From Hyaloraphidium curvatum (lineage: Eukaryota; Monoblepharomycota; Hyaloraphidiomycetes; Hyaloraphidiales; Hyaloraphidiaceae): 64,000 nt of DNA. A model generated the notes under the pieces. The model was not told the DNA's origin. It made no database searches and worked only from the letters and a program-made list of their open reading frames with translations. The stretch's first letter is position 1. Every line of letters starts with the position of its first letter. Positions 18,807 through 30,010 of this stretch are shown in pieces. Where the stretch lies: NCBI GenBank assembly GCA_025558095.1, contig JAIVFI010000018.1, positions 310,001-374,000 of the forward strand. Reading direction: 5' to 3'. Both the position numbers and the translations under genes were made by a program.

Positions 18807-20598
18807 TTAGTAGACTGGGAATGTCGGGTCGAACTCCGCCCATCCAACGTAGCCATCGCGGATGTCAAAGACCTTGTCCAGGCCACGGTTGCGCAGCATC
18901 TCAACTGCACGCTGGGAATCGTTGCCTCTCCTGCAGATCACATACACTGCATGCCCGTCAGTGTAACCAACCGCAAGTCCTGGGCAACCGCACTCACCCG
19001 GCTGGTGTCCTTGGTCGCTTGATTCTGCTGCTGCAACAACCTCGTCGAGCCGCGTCTCGAGTTCGGCGAAAGGAATATCTTGAGTGGTAAGGATGTTGTC
19101 AGCGCATCAGATTTCACGGTGCTCTTCCCGAAAACACACTCAAAGCGCCTTCGAACCCGCAAATGTCCAGCTGGACCCGGTCCCGAGTGTCAATCAGCAC
19201 ATGGCCAAGGCCCTGGGCGCGGATCTCAGCGTAATGCCGGCTCGATACGCGCAGTTCGGGCGGAAGCAGGTCCAAAGTCTCGTCCTTGTCCGTCGCCGCC
19301 CTCCCGCAGAAGGCGACATAATCCTGGAGCTGGGCAATGGTAGGATTGTCTCCACAGACCGCACATTCCGTCCGCCGAGGCCGGAGCTTCACTGTTCTGA
19401 ATGTTCCCTCAACGCCGTCGAATAGCAGCATCTTTCCCTGAAAAGAAGCTGCAAAGCGCCCGAATGAACGTGGTTCGACATGACGACGACTACAGTTGCC
19501 GACTTACAATCCATTCCAGTGATGATCTTGATGGCCTCAAGTGCCTGCAAGCAACCGATGACGCCCGTCACTGTTCCGCAGATATAAGTTTGGATCTCCA
19601 CTTCGACAACGGCACATACCAGGTCCAACGACACCGCCATCGCTGCAATTAGTCACCGTTTCCGGAGGCGGCGGTTTCGGGAAGATGCAACGATAGCACG
19701 GTCCCTTACCTCTTTCGTAGACGGAAAGCTGGGGCAGACTGTCGGCCATATTACCACAGCAGGGGATGCGCAAGACCTGCCTGTCCGTCGAACCTCAAAG
19801 CACTGCCAGACACCAAAGGCTTACCCAGCAGAATGCAGGCGTCGTTCAGCAGGTACCTCGTTGCGACATTGTCACTGGCGTCGAGCAAGATGTCGTAGCT
19901 GGAATGTCAATGTGAGAAAGGGAAGTTATCCGGAAGGTGCATTCTACAAACTCTTTCACGATGTCCAAAGCATTGGTGCTGTCAATCACAAGGTCGTACG
20001 TGCTGCAGCGGCAAGTGGAGTTCAAGCTGATATCCACATAAGCAAGCAGTTGTTCATGGAAACCAAGAGACTGACCTCCGAATGGTTTGCCGAGCTGACT
20101 CCACTTTCGACGTCCCTATCCGATCCTCCGTGTGAATGACTTGTCGATGCAGGTTGCTGACGTCGATCGTGTCGTGCTCAACGATCCCAAGCGTGCCTGG
20201 TGAGGAACCATTGTGGCACTGTGCTCCGCCGAAATGCGTTTGGTGGAGCCCACCAATGCCGGCAGCAGCGAGATAGAGCGCGGCAGGCGAGCCGAGTCCG
20301 CCGGCGCCAACCACCAAGACCTTGGCGTTCGCCAGAGCCAATTGGCCTGTCAGGAGGACACCAGCATGAAACGATGCTTGTAAAGACTCAAGAATGAGGC
20401 ACCTTTCATTCCGATCTCGGGCAGCAGGAGCTGCCGACTGAACCTCCGGATCTGGTCCGTGCTCAGCCGCGTGCTGGGCTCCTCACGCCCATTTGGGAGC
20501 TGCTGGGAGGTTTCTCTCGGTGTTGCATCGGCTAGCTGCTCCTTCAGCCTCTGGTTCTCTAGCTTCAATCGCTCGAGCTCCGCAAGGAGCGCGTCCAT
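18807..20598 (-). CDS. UBA4: URM1/MOCS2A-activating enzyme UBA4 (MOCS3): E1 plus rhodanese
   Basis: Ten exons: 20598-20403, 20346-20254, 20196-20076, 20026-19952, 19898-19781, 19728-19620, 19570-19508, 19448-19140, 19078-18998 and 18946-18807; 434 aa (yeast Uba4 is 440). Adenylates and thiocarboxylates the ubiquitin-like URM1 for tRNA 2-thiolation and urmylation, and may serve molybdenum-cofactor synthesis. An N-terminal coiled coil is followed by [12 protein letters not shown], Rossmann [23 protein letters not shown], the catalytic cysteine in [11 protein letters not shown], zinc cysteines CYRC and CAVC, then a rhodanese domain with active loop CRRGNDSQ and terminal DPTFPVY. The intron between the fifth and sixth exons (19780-19729) must be GC-AG to keep frame. 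Divergent from the zinc-finger gene across 59 bp. Confidence 0.95.
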
Positions 20599-20657
20599 GT
20601 TGTTGCTGCTTGTTTAGTACCGCCTCTCAGAGCTCGGACGGCTGCCTCCGCGTCCCG

Positions 20658-21686
20658 ATGAGCCGCGGAGGGTACCGCGATCGCGGTGGGAAACCCGGTG
20701 GCGACGATTGGTCTTGTCCTGGATGCGGTCGTGAGTTGGCTTACGACGCGTCCGCGGTGTCTTGCCCGGCCCTGACGCGTGTTCGCGAGCAAGACTCGAA
20801 CTTCCAGAGGCGGAACCAATGCCAGAAGTGCTCCGAGCCAAAGCCCGCTGGACCCGGGATAAAGGCCGGAGAGCTTGGACGCGACGCTTCGCACTTCGGT
20901 CGCCAGTTTTCCGAGAAAGATTGGCGGTGTTCGGGATGCGGGAACGTCAACTACGCCCGCCGAGAGAGGTGTGAGGCTCCGGAACATGACTCTGGCCTGT
21001 GCCGACCCCGCTGCAGATGTAATGTGTGCAGCAACCCGGGACCCAAGCTGCAGGCTCAAATCGGATCGAGGGAAGGCTTCGGAGGCGGTTTCCGAGACCG
21101 CGAAGACGTCGTCGAGTACAAGAGGGACAGACGGCAGTCCGACGACGAATGGGACGAGTTCGGCAGACGGAAGAAGAAGCCCTCGGATTCGCGAAAAGCG
21201 AGAGACGATAATGGCGGCGGGGCCCCGGACCGCGCACAACAGGCCAAGGGCGACGACACCGGCGGGAAGGAGGACGACGACGATGACGGGGACGACGGAC
21301 GCTACAGTGCTTGGAAGGATCTGCTCGATGAAGAGGACGGCGGGGGGAAGGACACGTCTCCCAAGAAGCCGGATTCGGACAAGCCTCATACCTCCGAATC
21401 TCGGAGATCGCGATCGCCGGAGAGAACAAGAGGGAACGATTCGCAGAGAAGATCGAGTCGGGACGACCACAGTGGCCGCCGAAGCCCAGATCGGCGTCGT
21501 CCGCGAAGCAGGGAGCGCAGTCGCGACCGGCGGCGAGACTCGCGGGATCGGGATGGTTTCCGGGGCGGCAGACCGCTTTCGCGGGACAGATCTCGGGACT
21601 ATGATCGGCGTGCAGACGAAAGACGCCGGAGCCCATACCGCCGGCGGTCCAGATCGCGGTCGAGGTCACCGGGGCATAGGCGATGA
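20658..21686 (+). CDS. ZRANB2-like splicing factor: two RanBP2 zinc fingers and RS tail
   Basis: Exons 20658-20727, 20794-20968 and 21017-21686, 304 aa. Introns fall inside each zinc finger. Finger 1 is DWSCPGCDSNF-x3-NQCQKC and finger 2 is DWRCSGCGNVNYARRERCNVC. These W-x-C-x2-C-x3-N-x6-C-x2-C fingers bind single-stranded RNA at 5'-splice-site-like GGU motifs. A charged acidic stretch (about residues 190-215) and a long SR/RS/RD-rich C-terminus follow, typical of nuclear speckle splicing regulators. The first in-frame methionine gives MSRGGYRDRGG. Confidence 0.85.
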   Translation: MSRGGYRDRGGKPGGDDWSCPGCGRELAYDASAVSCPALTRVREQDSNFQRRNQCQKCSEPKPAGPGIKAGELGRDASHFGRQFSEKDWRCSGCGNVNYARRERCEAPEHDSGLCRPRCRCNVCSNPGPKLQAQIGSREGFGGGFRDREDVVEYKRDRRQSDDEWDEFGRRKKKPSDSRKARDDNGGGAPDRAQQAKGDDTGGKEDDDDDGDDGRYSAWKDLLDEEDGGGKDTSPKKPDSDKPHTSESRRSRSPERTRGNDSQRRSSRDDHSGRRSPDRRRPRSRERSRDRRRDSRDRDGFRGGRPLSRDRSRDYDRRADERRRSPYRRRSRSRSRSPGHRR

Positions 21687-21758
21687 ATCGAGAATCGTGA
21701 TTGAATGGTATCTACAGTGCTGGGTATAACAATTGCAGATCAATGCTTGGCGTCGAGT

Positions 21759-22258
21759 TCAGCCCTGGGGCGCCTGCTTGATCCCGTACTGCCGGACGTG
21801 GCTATCCAGCTCGGTCTGCCGCTTTTTGAACCCCTCCATCAGGTCGTCCAAGCGCTTCGTCATCTGCGAGCCCGGTCATTGGCCGCTTCCTTCTCGCCAT
21901 GGAGGACGCTCCAACCTTTTCTATCGAGTCCTTGAGCTGCGGCAGGAGCTCCCCAACAGTTCGTTCCATGAGGACGCCATTCACCAGTCGGTAGCACGTC
22001 CGGTCGGCGTTCAGCTCCGTGATCGTGTCGACCACGAGCCTGGACGCGCGTAGGACGCGCATCGTCGCGTTCATGTCCCGTGAGTCCGGGGAAAGTGAAG
22101 AGAAACGCGTCTTGGACCCACTGGTGCTCCTCCTTGTCGCTATCCAGGCGCATCAGCTCCTTCCGCAGGCCCTCCACCTCGGCCGTCAGCTGCTGAAATT
22201 TCATGGCCACCTCCTGCCGCTGTGCCGGAGGCACCGTGTTGCTCATAACCAGCGCCAT
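21759..22258 (-). CDS. PFD2: Prefoldin subunit 2
   Basis: Exons 22258-22122, 22039-21916 and 21863-21759 (introns 82 and 52 nt), 121 aa, the usual length. One beta subunit of the heterohexameric cytosolic chaperone that hands nascent actin and tubulin to CCT. An N-terminal helix (QEVAMKFQQL) leads to EEHQLVVDTITEL, the beta hairpin CYRLVNGVLMERTVGELLPQL, then a C-terminal helix (KRLDDLMEGFKKRQTELD). The VERTV-like core is diagnostic. CCT eta, in the downstream partner of the pathway, lies 21 kb away, so no linkage is implied. Confidence 0.9.
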
Positions 22259-22676
22259 GGTTTGGCTCGAGAGTGACTCGGGGCGGCCGTGCGGCTGGAC
22301 AAACCCCCCGGCACTCCAGGGGTCTTCCCCTGCGCAACAACAACTCCCGGAATTCCGAACAATCCCCGGTAATCATTCGCAAAGAAGCTCCGTCTGCTGG
22401 ACGATTCGGGACTAAAGATCTGGTCTGACCCCTCCGCACAGGATCCGCAGCTTTCGCAAGCCCGGCGCACCGCAACGCCGATTGGACCTTCCGGTGGGAC
22501 GTTCCGGGGCGCTGGAACTGACTTTGGACTCACAAGCACCGTTCAGCGCCGCAAGCCCAGCGACAGAATTGCATTGTTGATCCCGGGCGCCTCGAGTTGC
22601 TGTCGAACCGTGCGTGCAGGTGAGCACACGGCCGGGGCGGAGTTGACAGGTGTCTCACGCGGGTCTCCATGCAGAA
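22259..22676. other. Intergenic region between divergent PFD2 and the AT-hook gene
   Basis: About 418 bp without a supported gene; presumably both promoters. No TATA box or repeat stands out. Confidence 0.4.
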
Positions 22677-24444
22677 ATGGCGCCTACCAGCGCCTTCCAC
22701 CCCACACCCATCGTGTTTGCTGGTGCTCGGATGCCGGCGCTCGGCCTCTCCGGCATGCCACCTGTTCCTTTGCCGTCCGTCGGGGCATCCAGTGCATGCC
22801 GGCCCAAAGAGCCCGCTGCCGACGCGGAAACTGCGCCTGCTGAACCAAACTGTCGGCCACGGGACATTGGCGCAGATTCTGCATGCAAGAGAAAGAACGA
22901 TTCCGCCATCGACCTGTCGACGTGGACGGCAGACAACGGCGAAACGGCCCGCGCGGACCTGATGCTCGAGGTCCTCGCTTGCAGCAAGGAGCCCGCCCTC
23001 CTCGACATTGACTGCGGCAGCAGCACGCTCTACTCTTCGTCTGCCTCGGGGCCCTCGGTCTTGGACCTATCGCTGCACGAGGAGATTGTGCACCAGCATG
23101 CGTCAACTTCACTCCCAGCTGCCATCTCTGACAAAGCCCTCGGCGATGATGCGTCGGAAGCGGGCTCGGACATTGAAGACGACAGCGATGCCAGCGAGTT
23201 TGCTCCGGAAGGATCTGGAGAAGACGATGAGGCGCTCGACCCCTGGGACTCGGACTACTTCGAGCCCGGTCGCATCAAGAGAGCTTCGAGCACTTTGAAG
23301 CGAAAGGCTGAGGGATCAGTCAGGCAACCGAAGGATCCGAAGAGCCGCAAGACGTCGAAGAAGTGCGGCAAGGAGCTTGGTTTGGTCACCGTCGCGCACG
23401 ACGAGTTCGACATCGACGGGAGGCCGCACGTCAAGTTCACGTACACCAACAAAGGCAGAGAGACGACGCACATCATGAGGATCGACGTCGAGGACGTGGT
23501 CGAGAGCATGCTCACTCCCGAGTTCAAGGAGACGTATTGCGTGTACCCCAAAGCACTGTGCTCGAGAAACGAGTACAAGGGCAAGCGGTACGTGTACGAG
23601 GTTGGTGGCCGCCCGCATTTATGCCCTCTGCCGCAACAGTCTCCTGATCGCTTCCACACAGACGGACTGCAACCACGTTGCGTGGAAGCTCGCCTTCAAG
23701 AACCAGGATGTCCTCCCCAGCGGGCAGCGTGGGCTTCTGCAGCGCGCCGTGGACGTCTACCGGAACCTCTTCAAAGAGACCAAGAGCCGCCGCGTCTCGC
23801 GCCAAGTCAAGAATGCGCACCACGAGTACGACCGCACGATCGCCGACATGCATTTTGCGGCGGACCCTGGACCAAGGGCAGCCAGGCGGGGCAGGCCGCC
23901 GAAGTTCAACACCTTCGGTGCACACAAGACCTCAGCTACTTCGCCTACCGGGTGCGCGCGGTCGAAAGTCTCGGCCAGATCCATGTCGTACGACTCGGTC
24001 AGCTCCGTGGAATCATACGACGATCTGATCTCGGACGTGGGCTCAGCCAGCCCCACGATGGACTATACCTGGCACTGCGACGTGGAGCTCGTGAGCCCGA
24101 TCGTCGAAGCGCCGCAGCCGTTTCGGGAGGCTTCCGTTCAGACCAGCACCTCGGGCGATCCGTTCACTTTCGGCAGGCACATCGTGGACCCGATCCCCCA
24201 GCACGTCATCGATCAGCTTCGCTGCCTCGTCGAGGCTGGGCTCCCGGACGACGTGCTGGAACCCCTCCACATCATCCCCGATCATGCGCTCGGAGACCCG
24301 ATGGCGATGGACATTCTCCCCGAGTACTTCGGCGAGCTCCAGAGCCTCACAATGGACATGCAGGTCGCACCCCAGCTCGTGCCTCTCTCTCCGCAAGAAC
24401 TGGTCGCTTTCGATGCGATCGTGCGGATTCCCGACATGGATTGA
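22677..24444 (+). CDS. Fungal-specific conserved-domain protein (DUF8032-like) with AT-hook
   Basis: Exons 22677-23600 and 23662-24444 (61-nt intron), 568 aa. The N-terminal 230 residues are low-complexity and acidic, followed by basic patches (KRKAEG, KSRKTSKK). The conserved block spans the intron: VKFTYTNKGRETTHIMRI, ETYCVYPKALCSRNEYKGKRYVYE, then CNHVAWKLAFKN and RGLLQRAVDVYRN. From memory this pattern (YP-x-A, EYKG-x-R-x-x-YE, CN-x2-W-x-LA-x-xN, RGLLQRAVDxYR) belongs to a fungal domain of unknown function. About residue 370 ARRGRPPKF is a good AT-hook core. A nuclear DNA-associated role is inferred. The GTG at 22650 is not needed as a start. Confidence 0.6.
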
Positions 24445-24643
24445 ACTCGCTTCGTCTACTCGAACCTTGCTGCGTCAAATGTCCCCGAGCTTGACTCTGT
24501 CTCTTGCATTCATGTAATTTCTTTCTTCTTCTCTCGTCTCTGATGTAAATCACTCTGAATGTTGATAGCGGTGAAACCTGTATCCATGGTCACGCCCACG
24601 CACTTGATGATCGGCGGCGGCCGGCGGCCTTTCGAACGCCAAC

Positions 24644-27485
24644 ATGGCGCCCTCTCGGAACGCGGGCCTCGGGCAGCTCCCACCCGATCTCATTATCAAG
24701 GTCATAAACTATCTGCCCGTGCCGCATTTGGCCAAAACTGCGCGCTTGAATCGCCTGTTCAAGGCGGTCACGTATTCGGATGCAATCTACGAGCCCAGGC
24801 TCCAATACCTCGGCCTCAACGCCGAAGGGAAGCCCCTTTCTCGGACCGCTGGACGGACAAATGCTGCCGGTGGCCCGAGGAACGCGTCTTCGGCTGCTCA
24901 GGGGGCCAATGGCGCTCCACCGCGACCGGGTTCTGCGTCGGCGAAACACGCACCTGCGACGCGTCCCCCTTCAAAGGCGGACAAGGCGCCTTCAAAGGCC
25001 CGGGATGGCCGGCCGCCATCTGCACTCGGCGAGCGTGGCAAAGGAGGCGGCGGCAAGTCGCCCGCCTTGTTGGACGACGGTCCGGGGGATCTCCTCGGCG
25101 GGGGAGACACGGGCAAGCTGCCTCCGGCGCTGATGGACTTTCCATCGCTCTTTCAAGGGAACAGACGGACGCAGCGATTTGATCCCGGGTCCGGAAAGCC
25201 GCGCCTTGTCTTCAAAGAGGAGTTCCTCAAGTGTGCGCGGCATTTCCGACCGTTTCGTGGGGATCGGGGCCTTGTTAAGCTGGAAGAGGACTTTCCAGTG
25301 TTGGCGGACCGTGCTGCTATGCTGGGAAAGCTTAACAAGTTTGGCAACGCGAAGCTTCTGGAGGATACGGCCGTTGCGTCGGCTCGGGTTGCGGCAGCAA
25401 TGCAGGATCTTTCCAACCTCCTGATTGCCAGCTTCGCAGAAGCTTACGATGCTTCTGACTATGTTCGCATGAAGGAAATCAGCCAGGCATCCTACATGTT
25501 GGACGGTGGGGCGGCCTGTGTGCAGCTGTTCTTGTCGAAGAGTAGGCTTGCGGCTTCCGGGTTCAGCTCCGTATGCTCACTGCCGCCATCGCAGACCCAG
25601 TGCTTTTCGACCCGACCTTCAACCCGTCCCTCATAGCGACGAATATCCCCGCAGCCGCCGATTCGGACGATTTTGTGCTGGCGGATAGTTTTGCGACGTT
25701 CATGGAGCAGCTCCTCGCCAACGTCAAGTCCCAGATTGACATTATTGCCGACGTTTTCCCTCCGGAAACGCGCGCCATCACCATCTACATTCAGGCCGTA
25801 TTCCAGGCCAGCGTTTCTGACTATCTTGCCGCCGTCCTGCAACAGGCAAAGGCGACCGACACGATCGGGTACCTCAATACGCTCGTGACCGCCGTCGCGT
25901 ACTGCACCCAGTTTGTCGACGTGATCGATGAGCAGCTTGGAGGGAAAGCCCAGTGGCAAAAGGAGGATGTCTTGGCCCTCGTCAAGGGGACGTTTGACGT
26001 CTACTACGCCACGTACATCGACGTGGAGTTGCAGGCCCTGAGGGAACGCTACCAGCGGGACCTTTCGCGCTGGGAGGCCGAGCGCAAAGCCAAGGCCAAG
26101 CCACCGGCGGCGTCGACCATTCTCACCGGGGACGTGGAAACGTTCCGGTCTTCGGTGCTGTCGAGCATGAAGAACGTGCTCCTGGCGCCCTCCTACCTTA
26201 CGCGGACATTGATGCAACCCTTTCGAACTGTCGAGCAATCGGAGAAGAGTCCACATAGCCCGCACATCGAGACCTTGAAGCTGGATGAGCACTTGACCGA
26301 CCTCGTGAGCTTGGAGCTCAGCCTCAGCATGATGCATCTGAACAAGGACGGCGTGAAGCGGGCAAATGCGCTGGCCGGCGTCTTCAACAAGAGCGATGCT
26401 CGTGGTTTCGTGCAGTCCATCTTTGTCGTGCTGCTGCGCTATCTTGGTACTCGCCACATGACAACCGCTTTTGACGAGTACGTCGCGTCTTTTTGGTGGT
26501 GCCCTATGCCTCGTTGATTTACTTGCGCTCTGCTTTCTAGAGCTATTCGGCGACTTGCTCGCACGCGGCCCGCGGACGACGTCAACAGCCTGGTGGTGGA
26601 ATCTCTGTCGCAGTTCTTTGAGCTCGTACACGTCGCCGACATGATCCAGCAGATGGTTCACATCTACTACACGGATGAAATCGTGGGCAAAAGCTGCGCT
26701 CCGCCGCCGTTCCTTGCTGAACTGCCACGTCCCGCAGCTGCGTTACGTCGACGAGTCCGACTTTCTCTCCGAAGTCGTGGTGGAGAAGAAGCAGTTTGAG
26801 CACGTCCTGGACGATCAGGTTGCCTCGGGCATGGACTCGGCGATCCAGGTCCTGATGCAGCACATCGAGTATATCCTGCGCACGGAGCAGGTCGTCCCCG
26901 AGGACTACAATCCGCATCCGAACGTACCTCTGGATCTCACGCCGACCAAAGCCTGCGGCAAGGTCGTCGCCATCCTCTATGCGCACACGCGCATGATCCG
27001 CGGGACTACCGACAAGCACATTCTGGATGTGTTTTTCCAGGAGGTCGGCATTCGGTTCCACGCCATCATCATCAAACATCTCAAGAAGCAGCAGATTAGC
27101 ACGGTCGGGGGGTTGCGAGTGATATGGTCTGTTTCCCGCGCCGCGCTCGGGCGTGCTTATTAACGGCAGTCGCACAGCGACCTCACGGAGTACTACAACT
27201 GGGCTATCACGCTGCGGAACCCGGAGGTGACCAAGATGTTCGCGGTGCTCAAGGAGATCGGCAACCTCTATATTGTTGAGAGCGCCGCGGACCTGAAGGA
27301 GATGGTGCACGACACGGACCGGTACCACAACCAGGTTCGCGTGGAGGAGATCTACGAGCTCCTCCAGGGCCGCGCCGACTGGAAGAAGATCCAAAAGGAT
27401 GTGGAGGTTTCCGACGTAGGCGTCGATCGGTATTGGGATGCGCAGGAGCTGACTTGTGAATCCCATCCAGTGCTCGCTAATGTAA
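24644..27485 (+). CDS. RCY1: Recyclin-1: F-box plus Sec10-like domain, CAAX end
   Basis: Exons 24644-25541, 25595-26477, 26541-26682, 26738-27118, 27170-27406 and 27471-27485; 851 aa (yeast Rcy1 840). An F-box adaptor for endosome-to-Golgi recycling and exocyst-linked traffic. The F-box is residues 10-50 (QLPPDLIIKVINYLPVPHLAKTARLNRLF). After a disordered linker comes the long Sec10-type helical domain, with FKEEFLKCARHF, ETRAITIYIQAVFQ, RTLMQPFRTVEQ, VESLSQFFELVHVADMIQQMV, KKQFEHVLDDQVASG and GRADWKKIQKDVE. The last exon is 15 nt and encodes only Cys-Ser-Leu-Met plus stop, a CAAX box as in yeast Rcy1. Without this exon the frame runs into unrelated sequence. Confidence 0.88.
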
Positions 27486-27553
27486 TCCCGCCCAGCTACC
27501 GGTTCTTGAAAAGGTCGAAGCGTGTTTTCTGGACGTACTGTAGTCGTCGCTAG

Positions 27554-28306
27554 TTATTCGCAGTCGATAGAAAGGGGGCGAGCGGCGCGCACCTTGCGCT
27601 GCGCCCTGATCCATTTGCGGTACCCCCGCACGTCCTTGATCTTCTCGCCGTAAAAGTCCGGCGCCGTGTTCCCCACGGCCTGCGCCGTCGGAACGACCCG
27701 GTTCTTCTTGATCCTCTCGAAAAAGTCCTTTTCCCGCGCCTTCAGGCTCGCCTGAGCCGATCTCCGCACCAGCGCCCACATCGCACCACCAGCAAAGATC
27801 CCTGCGGCCGCTCCCGCCGCTCCCGCGGCCATTGCACCAAGCGTGTACGCTATGGCGGGGTCGAGGACGCCAAACACCATTTCCGTCGGGTCGAAGTCCT
27901 TCACAACCCCTGGTTGAGCGCAACGTCAGCATCGGAACCCCTCCACGACAAGAAACAACGTGCCAAAGTAGTATGTGCCCCCCACGAAGCCCGCGATTCC
28001 CCCGAGGATGCCCCCGACGCGTTCCGCGGTCTTGCGCTCCTGGCGGAAGCGGAAGAAGTCGTTCCACGTGATCTGCTGCCCCGCCGGGGCCGATGCGGCG
28101 GTAGCATATCGCGCCGTCCGCGGTGGAGACACTCGCGAGGAAGAGGAGAGGAGCGGAGAGGGGGAGGCGGGCGAGGAGTTCACGAGCGCGAGACGCGCCA
28201 ACCCGACGGTCGGAGCGACCGTTCGGACCGGGCCAGCGGTACAGAAGGCCAGCGGAGGATTCGCGAACCGGAGCGCGGTCCGCGATGCGCTCGCGAGGGC
28301 GGACAT
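27554..28306 (-). CDS. PAM17: PAM17, presequence-translocase motor subunit
   Basis: Exons 28306-27947 and about 27898-27554 (48-nt intron; a donor 3 nt upstream is equally possible), 234 aa. Inner-membrane partner of TIM23/PAM that promotes import of matrix proteins. The N-terminus MSALASASRTALRF is an arginine-containing presequence. The fungal PAM17 core follows: WNDFFRFRQERK, a first membrane segment in GGILGGIAGFVGGTYYFG, DFDPTEMVFGVLDP, a second segment rich in G/A, then the family hallmark REKDFFERIKKNRV and DFYGEKIKDVRGYRKWIRAQR. The stop is 68 bp from the convergent RCY1 stop. Confidence 0.9.
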
Positions 28307-28556
28307 CGTCGATGTTGCGTGAAGGGCGAGAGCTGCGTCCACCTGCTGCGTGCACCGCGAAACCGTCAGCATCATCCACGTACTCTACGGGGGTTCCCTC
28401 TACTCGATCGATGAGTCTCGGGGTAAGTAGAGATGCACCTATCTATACAGTCTACATTTGAAGCAAGAATGCCAATGCACCAGCTCCTCATTCTTTGGCC
28501 AACGCCTCATCACCTGCTCATTTCCCTGGCCAGCGCCTCCACAGCCGACCGATCGC

Positions 28557-30010
28557 CTACGCCGACTTCTGCTTCCCCGCGTCGGCGCTTGCGGCACCGC
28601 CACCGCGGATGCCAATGTGCCTCTGGACCTGCGCAAGGAACTCGTCGAACAGGTACATAGTGTCCAGCGGTCCCGCCTTGGCCTCGGGGTGGAACTGCAC
28701 CGAGGCAAAGGGCAGGGTCGAGTGCCGGATGCCCTCGTTGGAACCGTCGTTCGCGTTGACGAAGTACTTTTCCCAGCCGGCGGGCGGGGAGGCGTCCTCG
28801 AGGGCGTAGCCGTGGTTCTGCGACGTGATGATGCACGACTTGGTGAGCATGTTGATGGCGGGCTGGTTGTGCCCGCGGTTGCCGAACTTGAGCTTGTACG
28901 CCTTGAAGCCGGCGGCCATGCCCATCAAGAGGTTGCCCATGCAGATGCCAAAGACGGGCATCGGGTTGGCCATCCCGGCCTCGCGATCAAACAGCTTCTT
29001 CAGGTTGTCTGCCGTCTTCTGCACGGCGCGCGGGTCCTGTGACACGAAAGTGAGCATCCAACACTTCGCAAAACTGCGGAGGTACCCACGCCGGGCCCGT
29101 TGGACAGGAAGACCCCGTCGTACTTGGTGGGGTCCTTGGTAAAGTCGTGGTCCCACGGCACGACAATGACCTCTGCGCCCCGCTCGGCGAGGCACCGGAC
29201 GATGTTGACCTTGCTTCCGCAGTCAACGAGGGCGATCTTGTACTTGCCACCCTTGTTGTAGACCGTGGGCTGGGTCACCGAGACCTCGGCGCAGAGGTTG
29301 CGCACGTTGGGGTCCTCCAGGACCAAGGGCTCGCCCTTGATCTCCTCCAGGGGCTTGCCGATGCGGATCTCGCCCAGCGTCGAGCCCTGACCGCGGAGAA
29401 TGTGGACCAGAGCGCGGGTGTCCACACCGGTGAGGGCGGGGATGCCCTCGGAGGCGCACCACTGGCCGAGCGACTGAACCGCGCGCCAATGCGAGTACTT
29501 TGCGGCGTAGTCGTTGACCACGATGCCGCTCAGGTGGATCCGCTCCGACTCAAAGTGCTCCAGGAGACCGAACTGGTCGCGCGAGCGGCCGGGCACGCCG
29601 TAGTTGCCGATGAGAGGCTGGGTAAAGACCAGGATCTGACCGCGGTACGAAGGGTCGGTCATGGATTCGGGGTAGCCCACCAGCGACGTCGTAAAGACGA
29701 CCTCGCCCGACAGGGGCTTGTCGGTGATCGGCGCGCCGAACGAGACGGCCTCGAAGGCCTCCCCCGTCTTCAGGCGCAGGGCGGCCGGCAGCAGCGGCGG
29801 CTCGGGCACCGTCTGCGACGCCGCGACCTCGCCAGCCTTGGGCGTGACCAAGTTCATCGGGTCCGAGACCGTCGCGAAGCCGCGGCGGGCGGCGGGCCAC
29901 CGGGGCGACGCGCGCGGTGGCGCGGCGGCGAGGCGAGCGGCGGGGGCTGCGGCCGCGAGCGCACGGGACGCGACCGCCACGCGGGCGGCGGCGACACGCG
30001 ACAGCGACAT
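28557..30010 (-). CDS. CPA1: Arginine-specific carbamoyl-phosphate synthase small chain, mitochondrial
   Basis: Exons 30010-29090 and 29036-28557 (53-nt intron), 466 aa. Glutaminase subunit that feeds ammonia to the large chain (not in this window) for arginine. The alanine/arginine-rich N-terminus ending RRGFATVSDP is a mitochondrial presequence. Domains: CPSase small N-terminal half (FTTSLVGYPESMTDPSY, VDTRALVHILR, VSVTQPTVYN), then class I glutaminase: VDCGSKVNIVRCL, SNGPGDP restored by splicing, catalytic cysteine in FGICMGNLLMGMAAG, and His-Glu in QFHPEAKAGP. The residue after the nucleophile elbow is Asn (GICMGN) where URA2 has His. A paralogous domain opens URA2, 5.6 kb away. Confidence 0.93.

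Noticed and set aside
25542-27470. Recyclin appearing as five separate genes
   Set aside because: Five short introns join the pieces into one 851-aa protein of the expected length.
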